A DNA stretch of 64,000 nt from Glaciecola sp048820975 (GTDB lineage: Bacteria; Pseudomonadota; Gammaproteobacteria; Enterobacterales; Alteromonadaceae), in contig NZ_JBMEUF010000001.1 in assembly GCF_048820975.1 (NCBI RefSeq), positions 124,001 through 188,000 on the forward strand, read 5' to 3'. The translations under genes were made by a program, and so were the position numbers. Shown in pieces: positions 8,878 to 18,871 of this stretch (the stretch's first letter is position 1; each line of letters opens with the position of its first letter). The notes under the pieces were generated by a model. That model was not told the origin of the DNA and made no database searches. It saw nothing but the letters and a program-made list of their open reading frames with translations.

Positions 8878-11800
8878 TCGCATGGTTTACTCGTAACTCG
8901 GTTGCAGCCAATTTATTGATGATCAGTATTCTAATGGGAGGCTTATTTAGCTTAACTACGCAAATCCCATTAGAAGTGTTTCCAACCTTCGAATCAGAGC
9001 GTATTTCGGTTAGTGTTAGTTTACGTGGAAGTGCGCCTGAAGATGTAGAGCAGGGTGTTACGGTTCGTATTGAAGAATCAGTACAAGATTTAGAAGGCAT
9101 AAAGCAGATAACTAGCAGGTCATCTGAAAGCTCTTCGTCAGTCACCATAGAAGTAGAAAGCGGCTATAACGCGCGTGATATTTTAGCCGACGTGAAAAGC
9201 CGTGTGGATGCTATTAACACATTCCCTGCTGATGCCGAAAAGCCAGTTATAGCATTGGCTCAGCGCCGAAGAGAAGTAATGGCCGTTACCATTGCTGCAC
9301 CCTATAGCGAAAAAGAAATAAAAGAATACGCTGAGCAAGTGCGTGATGAATTGCTGTTAATTGATGGTGTAACGCAAATTGATATGTCGGGTGTACGCGA
9401 CTACGAAATTACCATTGAGGTAAGCCAATCACAACTTCAAAAGTTTGATTTGAGCATTAGTGAAATTGCCAATCTAATTGATAATGCAAGTGCTGATTTA
9501 TCAGCGGGTAATTTAAAAACCGTAGGTGGTGACGTATTGATACGCACAAAAGGGCAGGCGTATCACAAAGACGAATTCATTAATATTCCCATTTTAACGA
9601 AATCTGATGGTTCAGTCGTACGCTTAAAAGATATTGCTATGATCACCGACGGCTTCGAAGAAACACCGGTGCGCACGCGCTTTAACGGCAAACAAGCCGC
9701 GTTTTTAGACGTTTATAGAATTGGCCAGCAAAGTGCAATTGAAGTGGCTGACAAGGTCAAAGAGTACATCATTAACAAGCAATCAACACTTCCTGAAGGG
9801 TTTGAGTTGTCATTTTGGGATGATGATTCAGAGATTGTTAAAAGCCGTATTGCTACCTTAACCTCAAATGCGATTCAAGGTGGATTTTTAGTTTTATTGT
9901 TATTAACGCTATTTTTGCGTCCCTCAATTGCATTTTTTGTATTTATTGGCATTCCCGTATGCTTTTTAGGTGCATTTATGTTCATGCCAGTTATGGGTGT
10001 AACCATTAATATAATGAGCTTATTTGGGTTTATTCTAGTGCTAGGGATTGTGGTAGATGATGCTATTGTCACAGGCGAGAATATTTATACGCATTTGAAA
10101 ACAGCCACTAGCAGCGAACAAGCCGCAATAAACGGTACACTGGAAGTTGCTACCCCTGTTACCTTTGGTATTTTAACCACTGTTGCTGCATTCTTGCCCT
10201 TAGCGTTTATTGACGGAAATAGAGGGCCTATTTTTGCTCAAATTCCATTCGTTGTTATTCCAGTGTTGCTGTTATCATTAGTAGAATCTAAATTTGTGTT
10301 ACCCGCTCATTTAAAGAATATAAAACTTCGCAGCGACAAAGATAAAACCAATCGTTTTGACGCCTTTCAACAACGTTTTGCTGATGGCTTTGAAAGCGCC
10401 ATTTTAAAATACTATCAACCTGTTTTGCGAAGAGCCCTGCGAAACAAACTAACCACTTTAAGCTTATTTGTAGGTTTCTTTTTCATTATAAGTGCACTAA
10501 TTACCAGTGGCTGGACAAAATTTGTATTCTTTCCCCGTATCCCGAGTGAAACGGTTCGTGCAAGCTTAACTATGCCTACAGGCACTCCTTTTGACGTAAC
10601 CAATTTATACATCACCAGAATGACTGACAAAGCCATTGAACTGCAAGATAAATATGTTGATGACATTACTGGCGAAAAAATTATCACCAACGTATTAGCA
10701 ACAACCGGTGGTAGAGGCGGTACTTCAAATGTGGGAAGTGTGCGCTTTGAAATTACCCCGCCAGAGAAACGAAGCTCTGATATATCTTCAAGTGAATTAG
10801 TCACTGAATGGCGCAAGTTAATTGGGTCTGTTCCAGGTGCTGAACTGCTGACCTTTAGGGCTGAATTAGGCCGTTCATCAGATCCTATTGATATTCAATT
10901 AAGTGCTAAATCGTTGACTACGCTAAATCAATTAGCTGATGAGGTAAAAGCGCGATTAGCCACATACCCGAGTGTATTTGAAATTGCTGACAGTTTGTCA
11001 GACGGTAAACAGGAACTCAGGATAGAGCTAACCGACGCGGGTAAAGTACTCGGCTTAACGCGAATTGGATTGTCTCAGCAGGTGCGTAATGCCTTTTATG
11101 GCTCCCAAGTGCAACGTATTCAGCGCGGTAGTGATGACGTACGTGTAATGGTGCGCTTGCCTTTAGATGAGCGAAGCTCACTCAGTACGCTTAAAGATAT
11201 CTTAATTGAAACCCCTTCCGGTGACAAAGTGCCGCTATCTCATGTGGCAACATTGCAACCTGATAAGAGCCCAGCCACTATTTATAGGGTTGACCGCTTC
11301 AGAACCGTGAGCATTACGGCTGATGTTGATAAAACAAGTACGAATATGACGGTACTGCAAAGTGATATCAACGAGTACCTAGCGAGTTTGATGCAGCAAT
11401 ATCCAGGGGTAAAATATAGTTTAGAAGGCGAAGCTCGTGAGCAACGTGAATCGTTTGGCTCATTGGGATGGGCATTAATATTTGTATTCTTTGTTATTTA
11501 TTGTTTGTTAGCTATACCATTTAAATCTTATAGCCAACCTATTATTGTTATGAGCGTTATTCCCTTCGGGATGATAGGTGCGGTAGTAGGGCATTGGGTA
11601 ATGGGAATGGACTTAACAATATTCAGTTTATTAGGCATGCTTGCACTAGTAGGGGTGGTAGTAAATGATTCCCTCGTATTGGTAGACTATATTAATAAAA
11701 AACGAGAGCAAGGGATGGCGGTGCTAGATGCAGCAATGACCGCTGGAGCCGCTCGCTTTAGGCCTGTAATGCTAACGTCGCTAACAACGTTTATAGGCTT

Positions 11801-11951
11801 AATGCCCTTGTTATTCGAAAAATCAACGCAAGCACAATTTTTAATACCAATGGCAATATCATTAGGATTCGGTATTTTGTTTGCTACTTTCATAACCTTG
11901 TTGCTTGTACCCGTGAATTACATGCTTCTTTCAAAAATTGTTGATAGGTAA
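8874..11951 (+). CDS. RND-family efflux pump permease (HAE1-like)
   Basis: The 1025-residue inner-membrane pump has the RND duplication: a first membrane helix, a large periplasmic loop, six spans, then a second helix, loop and six spans. The proton-relay helix shows G-I-V-V-D-D-A-I-V-T-G-E-N and, in the second half, V-G-V-V-V-N-D-S-L-V-L-V-D. Q-I-P-L-E-V-F-P-T-F-E at the first loop is family-typical. With the two preceding genes it makes a complete proton-driven exporter. The first relay motif keeps two adjacent Asp residues. Substrates (drugs, bile-like or amphiphilic compounds) cannot be inferred. No linked regulator gene is visible. Confidence 0.95.
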   Translation: MIAWFTRNSVAANLLMISILMGGLFSLTTQIPLEVFPTFESERISVSVSLRGSAPEDVEQGVTVRIEESVQDLEGIKQITSRSSESSSSVTIEVESGYNARDILADVKSRVDAINTFPADAEKPVIALAQRRREVMAVTIAAPYSEKEIKEYAEQVRDELLLIDGVTQIDMSGVRDYEITIEVSQSQLQKFDLSISEIANLIDNASADLSAGNLKTVGGDVLIRTKGQAYHKDEFINIPILTKSDGSVVRLKDIAMITDGFEETPVRTRFNGKQAAFLDVYRIGQQSAIEVADKVKEYIINKQSTLPEGFELSFWDDDSEIVKSRIATLTSNAIQGGFLVLLLLTLFLRPSIAFFVFIGIPVCFLGAFMFMPVMGVTINIMSLFGFILVLGIVVDDAIVTGENIYTHLKTATSSEQAAINGTLEVATPVTFGILTTVAAFLPLAFIDGNRGPIFAQIPFVVIPVLLLSLVESKFVLPAHLKNIKLRSDKDKTNRFDAFQQRFADGFESAILKYYQPVLRRALRNKLTTLSLFVGFFFIISALITSGWTKFVFFPRIPSETVRASLTMPTGTPFDVTNLYITRMTDKAIELQDKYVDDITGEKIITNVLATTGGRGGTSNVGSVRFEITPPEKRSSDISSSELVTEWRKLIGSVPGAELLTFRAELGRSSDPIDIQLSAKSLTTLNQLADEVKARLATYPSVFEIADSLSDGKQELRIELTDAGKVLGLTRIGLSQQVRNAFYGSQVQRIQRGSDDVRVMVRLPLDERSSLSTLKDILIETPSGDKVPLSHVATLQPDKSPATIYRVDRFRTVSITADVDKTSTNMTVLQSDINEYLASLMQQYPGVKYSLEGEAREQRESFGSLGWALIFVFFVIYCLLAIPFKSYSQPIIVMSVIPFGMIGAVVGHWVMGMDLTIFSLLGMLALVGVVVNDSLVLVDYINKKREQGMAVLDAAMTAGAARFRPVMLTSLTTFIGLMPLLFEKSTQAQFLIPMAISLGFGILFATFITLLLVPVNYMLLSKIVDR

Positions 11952-11952
11952 C

Positions 11953-11984
11953 AAAAAAGGCAAACTTTCGTTTGCCTTTTTTTT
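11953..11984. terminator. Strong bidirectional terminator
   Basis: The 13-base-pair stem 11953-11965 / 11970-11982 has a four-base loop, an A-run on the left and a long T-run on the right. It ends the efflux operon on the + strand and the small convergent gene at 12005-12142 on the minus strand. Confidence 0.88.
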
Positions 11985-12004
11985 ATTATTTTATTCTTTT
12001 AGCC

Positions 12005-12142
12005 TTACTTGGCTACTTCGTCAGCTCGTACTTTCTTGAGCTTTTTTATGTCAGCACCTAAGATTTTTTCTACTTGCTTTCTTCCGATATAAGCAATGGG
12101 TGCATATGGATAATGACGTTTAAATAATTGGGTCAACTTCAT
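12005..12142 (-). CDS. Small basic protein, 45 residues, unknown
   Basis: This is a short ORF reading M-K-L-T-Q-L-F-K-R-H-Y-P-Y-A-P-I-A-Y-I-G and ending in R-A-D-E-V-A-K. It is Lys/Arg-rich with no signal peptide or membrane segment, and a K-K-L-K-K-V-R patch suggests nucleic-acid or ribosome contact, which is only a guess. Support for it being real: an AAGGAAG ribosome site seven bases ahead of the ATG, and a shared bidirectional terminator immediately after its stop. I do not recognise a family. The 287 bases upstream, up to ygiQ, hold nothing else I can support. Confidence 0.6.
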   Translation of the reverse strand: MKLTQLFKRHYPYAPIAYIGRKQVEKILGADIKKLKKVRADEVAK

Positions 12143-12429
12143 AGGGTCTTCCTTTGTAAGATATTCTGTTCTGACTAAGTCAGTTAGAATATGTGGGTGG
12201 TGGGATGTAAATTTATGACTACAAATTTACACATGAGGTATAGCTAGAATCAATCAAATTTCGATTTACTTTTATACTTATGTACGTTATACCGCTTTTT
12301 TAAGCAGATTGCAAGCTAAAATTCGACCTTAGTATAGTTAATTATGAAATTTTTTGTTTGAAAACCATGCTTTTGCCTGATATTTCATTGATTTACGGGT
12401 GTTTATTGTACACCCGCAAGTTTTCAGTG

Positions 12430-14739
12430 TTAGCGTTTGTTATTAGGTTTATTTCGCCCCTTGCTAGGGCTACCTTTGCGTTTGCCATTTGCAGGCTGGT
12501 TGTGTGGTTGATCATCACTGAAGCGAGTCAATGCTTTTTGAGGCTTAGGTCCGTTTTTACTTTTCCCTTTTGCATAGGCTTTGTTTATAGAGCGTTTTGC
12601 AAATTCTTTATGGTCACGGCCACGTAGCTCGTCTTTGCTTTCTGCTGGCACTAAACATTTAGGTCCGTTACCTATTAAATAGGGTTTTCCCATCTCAATT
12701 AACGCTTTGCGTAGCATGGGCCAATTGGCGGGATCATGATAGCGTAAAAATGCACGATGCAATCGTCTGTGAATTTCACCTTTAGGTACTTCAACTGCTT
12801 CACTTTTATGTGTCACTTTATGTATAGGGTTTTTATTAGTGTGATACATAGTGGTGGCGTTAGCCATGGGCGATGGATAGAAGTTTTGTACTTGATCTAA
12901 CTTGAAGTTTCGCTCTTTCAGCCATAAAGCCAAATTTAGCATGTCTTCGTCTTCTGTACCGGGGTGAGCTGATATAAAGTAAGGAATTAAGAACTGTTCT
13001 TTACCCGCTTCCTTCGTATATTTATCAAACATTTCCTTGAAACGATCGTAAGTCCCCATGCCTGGTTTCATCATTTTATCTAAGGGGGCTTTTTCTGTAT
13101 GCTCAGGCGCTATTTTTAAATATCCGCCCACATGGTGAGTAACCAACTCGCGAACATAATTAGGGTCTTCAATGGCAAGATCGTAGCGAACACCAGAGGC
13201 AATCAGTACTTTCTTAACGCCGTCTACCTTCCGTGCCTTTTTGTAAAGCTCTACGGTAGGCGTTTGGTCTGTATCTAAGTGACCACAAATTTGCGGCCAT
13301 ACGCAACTTAAGCGGCGGCAGGCTTGCTCAGCTTTCGCGCTTTTGCAACGCAACTTGTACATGTTGGCTGTTGGGCCGCCCAAATCTGATATTACGCCAG
13401 TAAAACCAGGCACTTTATCGCGGATTTCTTCAATTTCACGAATGATAGATTCTTCAGAGCGGCTTTGAATAACACGGCCTTCGTGCTCAGTTATAGAACA
13501 GAAGGTACAACCGCCAAAGCAGCCGCGCATAATATTAACCGAGGTTTTAATCATGTCGTAAGCAGGAATTTTAGCCTTGCCATAACTAGGGTGGGGCACT
13601 CTTGCGTAAGGCAAATCGAATACTGCGTCCATCTCTTCGGTTTCAAGTGGATAGGCCGGTGGATTGATCCAAATAATTCTATCACCATGGCGCTGCGCTA
13701 ATGCCCGTGCACAACCAGGGTTGGTTTCTTTGTGCAAAATACGAGAAGTATGCGCGTACAGGGTTTTCTCAGCGCGCACTACGTCATAAGGAGGGAGCAA
13801 CACATAAGTTTTATCCCATGGCTTGCGGCGCTCTTTTTTAGTGTGTGGTTGAATAACTACGGCTTGCGCTTTTTCAACTTCAATGGCCGACTCTTTGTCA
13901 GCTTCACTCGCTATGGCACATTTATCTTCAATATATTCGTAAGGGCTAACTATTGGGTCTATTTTGCCAATAGTATCAATATGGGTAGAGTCAACACCTT
14001 GCCAGCCGGGGAGCGGCTCTTTACGAATAACGGCCGTGCCTCTAATATCTTGCATATCGTCTATGCTTTCGCCGTTTGCAAACCTATGTGCCATTTCTAG
14101 CAAGGGGCGCTCAGCGTTACCGAACATCAGCATATCGGCTTTTGAGTCAAACAATACGCTTCTGCGGACCTTATCAGACCAATAATCGTAATGTGCTATA
14201 CGGCGTAAACTGGCTTCAATACCACCAATTACAACCGGTTTTTTATAAGCTTCTTTACAGCGCTGCGTGTATACGGTTACGGCTCTATCGGGGCGCTTAC
14301 CGCCTTCATTGTTAGGAGTGTAAGCATCATCATGGCGTAGTTTTCTGTCAGCGGTGTAGCGGTTAATCATAGAATCCATGTTGCCAGCGGTAACGCCAAA
14401 GAATAAATTGGGTTCGCCAAGCTTCATAAAGTCTTCTTTACTGTGCCAATCAGGCTGCGAAATAATGCCTACTCTAAAGCCTTGTGCCTCAAGTGTGCGG
14501 CCAATTACTGCCATGCCAAAGCTTGGGTGATCAACATATGCATCCCCTGTCACAATAATAATGTCACAACTATCCCAGCCTAATTGGTCCATTTCGGCCC
14601 TAGACATAGGTAAAAATGGTGCGTAACCAAAACATTCTGCCCAATATTTAGGATAGGAGAAAAGGCCTCTCTCAGCTTTCATGCGAGCAGTGGGCTGAGC
14701 GCGTAGGGAAGTAGGATTGGCAGATTTAGTGCGAGGCAT
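12430..14739 (-). CDS. ygiQ: YgiQ-family radical SAM protein
   Basis: The 769-residue product carries an N-terminal UPF0313 domain (F-L-P-M-S-R-A-E-M-D-Q-L-G-W-D), a B12-binding-like region with I-V-T-G-D-A-Y-V-D-H-P-S-F-G, then the radical SAM core with C-F-G-G-C-T-F-C-S-I as the CxxxCxxC 4Fe-4S site, and a basic Lys/Pro-rich C-terminal tail. This is the YgiQ family. The reaction it catalyses is not established. It is monocistronic, with a divergent peptidase gene upstream. The tail after about residue 715 is low-complexity and positively charged, as in other family members. Confidence 0.93.
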   Translation of the reverse strand: MPRTKSANPTSLRAQPTARMKAERGLFSYPKYWAECFGYAPFLPMSRAEMDQLGWDSCDIIIVTGDAYVDHPSFGMAVIGRTLEAQGFRVGIISQPDWHSKEDFMKLGEPNLFFGVTAGNMDSMINRYTADRKLRHDDAYTPNNEGGKRPDRAVTVYTQRCKEAYKKPVVIGGIEASLRRIAHYDYWSDKVRRSVLFDSKADMLMFGNAERPLLEMAHRFANGESIDDMQDIRGTAVIRKEPLPGWQGVDSTHIDTIGKIDPIVSPYEYIEDKCAIASEADKESAIEVEKAQAVVIQPHTKKERRKPWDKTYVLLPPYDVVRAEKTLYAHTSRILHKETNPGCARALAQRHGDRIIWINPPAYPLETEEMDAVFDLPYARVPHPSYGKAKIPAYDMIKTSVNIMRGCFGGCTFCSITEHEGRVIQSRSEESIIREIEEIRDKVPGFTGVISDLGGPTANMYKLRCKSAKAEQACRRLSCVWPQICGHLDTDQTPTVELYKKARKVDGVKKVLIASGVRYDLAIEDPNYVRELVTHHVGGYLKIAPEHTEKAPLDKMMKPGMGTYDRFKEMFDKYTKEAGKEQFLIPYFISAHPGTEDEDMLNLALWLKERNFKLDQVQNFYPSPMANATTMYHTNKNPIHKVTHKSEAVEVPKGEIHRRLHRAFLRYHDPANWPMLRKALIEMGKPYLIGNGPKCLVPAESKDELRGRDHKEFAKRSINKAYAKGKSKNGPKPQKALTRFSDDQPHNQPANGKRKGSPSKGRNKPNNKR

Positions 14740-14923
14740 GTATTACTCTTGTTGCGTGGCCATTGTAGCGGCATAAATTATGGCTTCATTTTACCAGAAT
14801 TCGTACAGATTTAAATTTATATTGTGCTAAGGTTAAATTTGTAACGCAAACGGTATGGTTTATGCTTTACATATTTTTCAATAAATATAATAAAAACGAC
14901 AATTTACATGGGATTTGACAAAA

Positions 14924-16372
14924 ATGAATACTTCTTTTTATAAAGCGGGTTTTTGTGCTTTTAGCATATTAACCCTGGCATCTTGCGGTGCTACCTATAC
15001 TCCTCAACCAGCCAAAGAGGGGCTTGAAGTTACGCCGGCGCAAAATCAAGTGATGGAATACGTTCGTAAGGTGCAAAACCAAAGTGATGAAAGTGATTTG
15101 GCTTTTGAGATAGTTAAGTCATTAACGGTTGAAGTTGGCCCTCGTATTCCAGGTTCATCGGGCGATAAACGAGCGGTTGTTTGGGCTGAAAATAAATTAA
15201 ATGAATTGGGCTTTGATAAAGTCTATAAACAGGCTGTTCGAGTGCGCAATTGGGAACGTGGTTTTGCCGATGCGAATGTTATTAAGCCTTACCCTCAGCC
15301 GCTGGTAATAACGGCCTTAGGGGGCTCTATTGCAACGCCTGAAAGCGGGATTGAAGCGCCGGTAGTGATGTTTGAGTCATTAGAAGCCTTAAGCAAAGCA
15401 AGCGCAAATGAAATTGAAGGTAAAATTGTATTTTTAAATACCCGGATGCAGCGCCATAAAGCTGGCCGCTTTTACTCACAAGTGGTACCTAACCGCGTAA
15501 ATGGCGCGGTTGAAGCGTCAAAATTAGGCGCAAGCGCTGTCATTATTCGCTCAGTAGGGACTGATAATTCTCGTTTTGCTCATACGGGCGTGATGCGATA
15601 CGAAGACGGCGTGACGAAAATACCTGCAGGTGCTATTTCTATAGCCGATGCAAACAACCTAGAAGCGATGTTTACTGGCAACACTGAAGTACTGCTTAAT
15701 ATTAATATGCAGGCTAAAGACGCAGGTTGGCAAACCTCTTACAACGTTATTGGGGAATTTACGGGCACTGAAAAACCAAATGAAGTGGTTTTAGTAAGCG
15801 GCCACTTAGACTCGTGGGATGAAGGTACTGGTGCATTAGATGACGGCGCAGGCGTAGGTATTGCAACCGCCGCTGCAACACTAGTGAAAAAAGTTGTAGG
15901 CCAGCCCAAGCGAACAATTCGCGTGGTGTTATTCGCTGCAGAAGAAATTGGTTTGATAGGTGCTCGCCAATATGTGCGAGATAACAAAGATAGTCTTAAA
16001 AATATCATTATGGCGGGTGAATCAGATTTTGGTGCGGGTCCCATTTATCAAATTGATACCCGCTTTAATGAAGCTGTTAGAAGCGATGCAAGTGAGCTAT
16101 ACGCAGAGTTAGCAAAAATTGGCGTGGTATTAGGGAACAACACCACAAACGGTGGCCCTGATGTATCAATTATGCCCAAGTTAGGCGTGCCAGTTATTGC
16201 GCTTAAACAGGATGGAACCTATTACTTTGATTACCATCACACGCCAAACGATACTTTAGATAAGATAAACCTAGCGGACATTACTCAAAACCAAACTGTA
16301 TGGGCAATGATTACCACATATATGGCTATGAGTGACTTTGACCCTCGCCCAGCGCCAGAAGCTGCGCCATAA
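14924..16372 (+). CDS. M28-family zinc aminopeptidase lipoprotein (carboxypeptidase Q-like)
   Basis: The protein begins with a lipoprotein signal ending in L-A-S-C-G, so it is anchored in the envelope, followed by a PA-domain-containing N-terminal half and an M28 catalytic domain. The zinc ligands and base are visible: S-G-H-L-D-S-W (His, Asp), L-D-D-G-A-G, A-A-E-E-I-G-L (Glu pair), E-S-D-F-G-A-G (Asp) and D-Y-H-H-T-P-N-D-T (His). This is the layout of plasma glutamate carboxypeptidase-like enzymes that trim dipeptides. I chose the ATG at 14924 over the TTG at 14915 because it makes a normal lipoprotein signal. The next gene follows after 30 bases and is probably co-transcribed. Confidence 0.92.
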   Translation: MNTSFYKAGFCAFSILTLASCGATYTPQPAKEGLEVTPAQNQVMEYVRKVQNQSDESDLAFEIVKSLTVEVGPRIPGSSGDKRAVVWAENKLNELGFDKVYKQAVRVRNWERGFADANVIKPYPQPLVITALGGSIATPESGIEAPVVMFESLEALSKASANEIEGKIVFLNTRMQRHKAGRFYSQVVPNRVNGAVEASKLGASAVIIRSVGTDNSRFAHTGVMRYEDGVTKIPAGAISIADANNLEAMFTGNTEVLLNINMQAKDAGWQTSYNVIGEFTGTEKPNEVVLVSGHLDSWDEGTGALDDGAGVGIATAAATLVKKVVGQPKRTIRVVLFAAEEIGLIGARQYVRDNKDSLKNIIMAGESDFGAGPIYQIDTRFNEAVRSDASELYAELAKIGVVLGNNTTNGGPDVSIMPKLGVPVIALKQDGTYYFDYHHTPNDTLDKINLADITQNQTVWAMITTYMAMSDFDPRPAPEAAP

Positions 16373-16402
16373 AGCGTTAATAATCATAATTAGGAAAGTG
16401 CA

Positions 16403-17755
16403 ATGAAACAAACATTTTTACGTGTATGTACAGTGACAAATTTGTTGTTACTTTCCCCTTTTATGTTAGCTGATGAATACCATTACAATAACTTGCTTAT
16501 TGGTAAAGATGCCGTAGGAATGGGCGGGGCTTATACGGCAGTGGGAGATGATTTATCAAGTATTTACTATAATCCTGCCGCGCTTACTCGTGTTGGTGAT
16601 AGTAACATGGCATCAATTAACACCTTTGCCTGGGAACAAACCACATTTAATAATGTGTTTGGGAATAGTGACGATTTTAAACGCAGTGCGTTTTCAATTG
16701 TCCCAGGCTTCTTTGGTATTAGCTATAACACTAATAGTTGGACATTAGGCGCGGCACTAATGGTGACTGATTACAGTCAAGAACGTTCTGATGACGAAAT
16801 ATTTTATCAAAGCCCGGCATTTTTAGGCACTGGAAGTTCTACAAACAATGAATTTATCACAATAGATATTGATAACAGTGCTTACCAAGTTGTAGGTGCT
16901 GCTGCCAAGCAAATTAATGATAACTTTTCTATTGGCTTTGGGTTGGGCATAGAGTACCGAGCATTTCAGACTACGCAATCTTCAGGGACGGTTATAAGCT
17001 CAAGTTCAAGCGAACTCAGTGCCTCGGCCAGTGGCTTTCAAGCCAGTGCGCGTTATTCTGATGACAACATTCTTATGATTCCGTCTGTTTCTATGTTGTA
17101 CCAAGATAACGCGTGGTCATTAGGGGCGAAAATCGCTAAGTCTATTGTTGTGCAGCGTAATCATGAGTTTGTTAGTGCAATATTTCTAACGGGTGTACCT
17201 GCTGACTTTCCTGATGTAGTGTCGGCTGCGCGCTTATCGGAAAGCGCTTGCTGCAAACAGAAGTACCCATTTAATATAAATGTAGGCGCCGCTTATAAAA
17301 CGGCCAACTGGCTATTTAGCGCTGACCTTCAGTATTTCGAAAAAGTAGATGAGGGCGTTGAACTACTCGAGGTATTTGGTTCACCGGTGACCAAAGTGTT
17401 AGATGAAGTGGTGAATGTAGCTTTGGGCTTGGCGTATACTATTAACCGAACTGACAGCATAAAATTCGGTATTTTTACCGACAACGCTAATTCAAGCATT
17501 GATACCAACATTGAGTTTCAGCGCTTAGAGGCCATTGACTTAATGGGGGTGAGCTTAGCCTTTGACACTGAGTTAATTGAATTACCCTTCACCTTTGGGG
17601 CTTATTATAAATTTGGTGATGGCAAGGTACGTATTGCCGACACGCGAAGTGTAGAAAATATTGTGGGTTTGCCTTTGTACCCCCAAAATAACAATAGTGA
17701 TATTGCAGATGCTTCGCGCGGTACTGTAGTGGCTTATTTTAGCGTGAATTTCTAG
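16403..17755 (+). CDS. OmpP1/FadL-like outer-membrane barrel protein
   Basis: The 450-residue product has an N-terminal signal peptide cleaved near L-A-D-E, then the hallmark G-M-G-G-A-Y-T-A-V-G-D-D-L-S-S-I-Y-Y-N-P-A-A-L of the FadL/OmpP1 N-terminal hatch, and alternating beta strands ending in an aromatic C-terminus (S-V-N-F). A Ser-rich loop (about 190-205) and a C-C pair near 280 are unusual additions. The family moves hydrophobic molecules across the outer membrane; the ligand here is unknown. It probably shares a transcript with the upstream M28 peptidase. It is convergent with cheB, with ten bases between stops. Confidence 0.85.
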   Translation: MKQTFLRVCTVTNLLLLSPFMLADEYHYNNLLIGKDAVGMGGAYTAVGDDLSSIYYNPAALTRVGDSNMASINTFAWEQTTFNNVFGNSDDFKRSAFSIVPGFFGISYNTNSWTLGAALMVTDYSQERSDDEIFYQSPAFLGTGSSTNNEFITIDIDNSAYQVVGAAAKQINDNFSIGFGLGIEYRAFQTTQSSGTVISSSSSELSASASGFQASARYSDDNILMIPSVSMLYQDNAWSLGAKIAKSIVVQRNHEFVSAIFLTGVPADFPDVVSAARLSESACCKQKYPFNINVGAAYKTANWLFSADLQYFEKVDEGVELLEVFGSPVTKVLDEVVNVALGLAYTINRTDSIKFGIFTDNANSSIDTNIEFQRLEAIDLMGVSLAFDTELIELPFTFGAYYKFGDGKVRIADTRSVENIVGLPLYPQNNNSDIADASRGTVVAYFSVNF

Positions 17756-17765
17756 CCTTATAAAA

Positions 17766-18839
17766 CTACATTGCTTGTAGTATCGCTTCACTGATTTTGT
17801 TATTGGCGAGCGTGTGGGTAGCCCCCCTCAATTCTACTAATTCACGTGGCATGCCATATACAACCGCTGTTTCAGATGATTCCGCTATTGTAAATGCGCC
17901 CTTACTATAAGCTTGGTGCATCTCTTTTGCGCCATCATTGCCCATGCCGGTCAGCTGGACGCACATTAGCCTTTCGCAAGGTAAAATATTCATAGCCGAG
18001 AGCACCATTTTGCTTACGCTAGGGTGCCATACAAAATTTTTATCAATAGCTTGTGGCGTGGCTACAATAATGCCTCCTTGGGCCGAAAATTCTATATCAC
18101 CATCCCCTTTAACTATGTATATATGGCCCGCCTTGAGCTCTGTCGTATCTAAAACTTCACTTACCGCAAGCTTACACAAGCTGTTTAAGCGCTTCGTAAA
18201 TACCTCGGTGAATCGTGCCGGCATGTGCTGAGCAACTACAATGGGTACAGGAAAATCAGCAGGCAAGTTTTGCAGAATTTGTTGCAAGCACCCAGGGCCG
18301 CCAGTTGAAGCACCTATAACAATTAAATCAAATTTTGCGTGCTTTTGTATAGGTAGCGAAGTTGGCTGCGTTGGCGCAAGGGGTTTGGGTGACTCGCTTG
18401 GGTGTAATGTATTAAATTTGTTGCGAAAGGTACTACGCGGCCTAAGTTTAGATTGACAGGCAGCTTTTACTTTTTCAACTAATTGAATACCTGAATCAAG
18501 TATATTCTGGTTATGTACACCTTCGGGTTTCGCAAAATAGTCAACCGCACCTAATTCTAGCGCTTGTAAAGTGGCTATCGCTCCTTTTCGAGTAAGAGAA
18601 GATACCATTATTACTGGCAGGGGATGTGTGGTCATAATTTGTTTTAAACAAGCTATTCCATCCATAACCGGCATATTTATATCAAGCGTAACTACGTCAG
18701 GCGTATTTAAGGCTATTTGAGTTAAACAATCTTGCCCGTTAATCGCAAAAATCACTTCGTATCCAGCGTTATTCAAAACAGTTTGAATATGCTTTCTCAT
18801 TACTGCTGAGTCATCTACAACTAATACTTTTTTACGCAT
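17766..18839 (-). CDS. cheB: Chemotaxis-type response regulator methylesterase CheB
   Basis: The 357-residue product has an N-terminal receiver domain with V-V-D-D-S-A-V-M-R and the phospho-acceptor Asp in T-L-D-I-N-M-P-V-M-D-G, and a C-terminal methylesterase domain with the catalytic Ser in G-A-S-T-G-G-P, His in A-Q-H-M and Asp in G-M-G-N-D-G. It should demethylate (and deamidate) chemoreceptor glutamates when phosphorylated by CheA. The odd point is its isolation: no cheA, cheR, cheW or receptor gene is nearby. It follows an MMPL-type exporter gene by 32 bases and is likely in its operon. A second chemosensory set elsewhere is possible. Confidence 0.92.
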   Translation of the reverse strand: MRKKVLVVDDSAVMRKHIQTVLNNAGYEVIFAINGQDCLTQIALNTPDVVTLDINMPVMDGIACLKQIMTTHPLPVIMVSSLTRKGAIATLQALELGAVDYFAKPEGVHNQNILDSGIQLVEKVKAACQSKLRPRSTFRNKFNTLHPSESPKPLAPTQPTSLPIQKHAKFDLIVIGASTGGPGCLQQILQNLPADFPVPIVVAQHMPARFTEVFTKRLNSLCKLAVSEVLDTTELKAGHIYIVKGDGDIEFSAQGGIIVATPQAIDKNFVWHPSVSKMVLSAMNILPCERLMCVQLTGMGNDGAKEMHQAYSKGAFTIAESSETAVVYGMPRELVELRGATHTLANNKISEAILQAM

Positions 18840-18871
18840 TCTTGTGCTTCTTATTTAGCATTCTTTTAATT

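Noticed and set aside
12396..12416. Hairpin near the end of ygiQ as its terminator
   Set aside because: A seven-base-pair stem exists, but no U-run follows on the minus strand; not strong enough to list.
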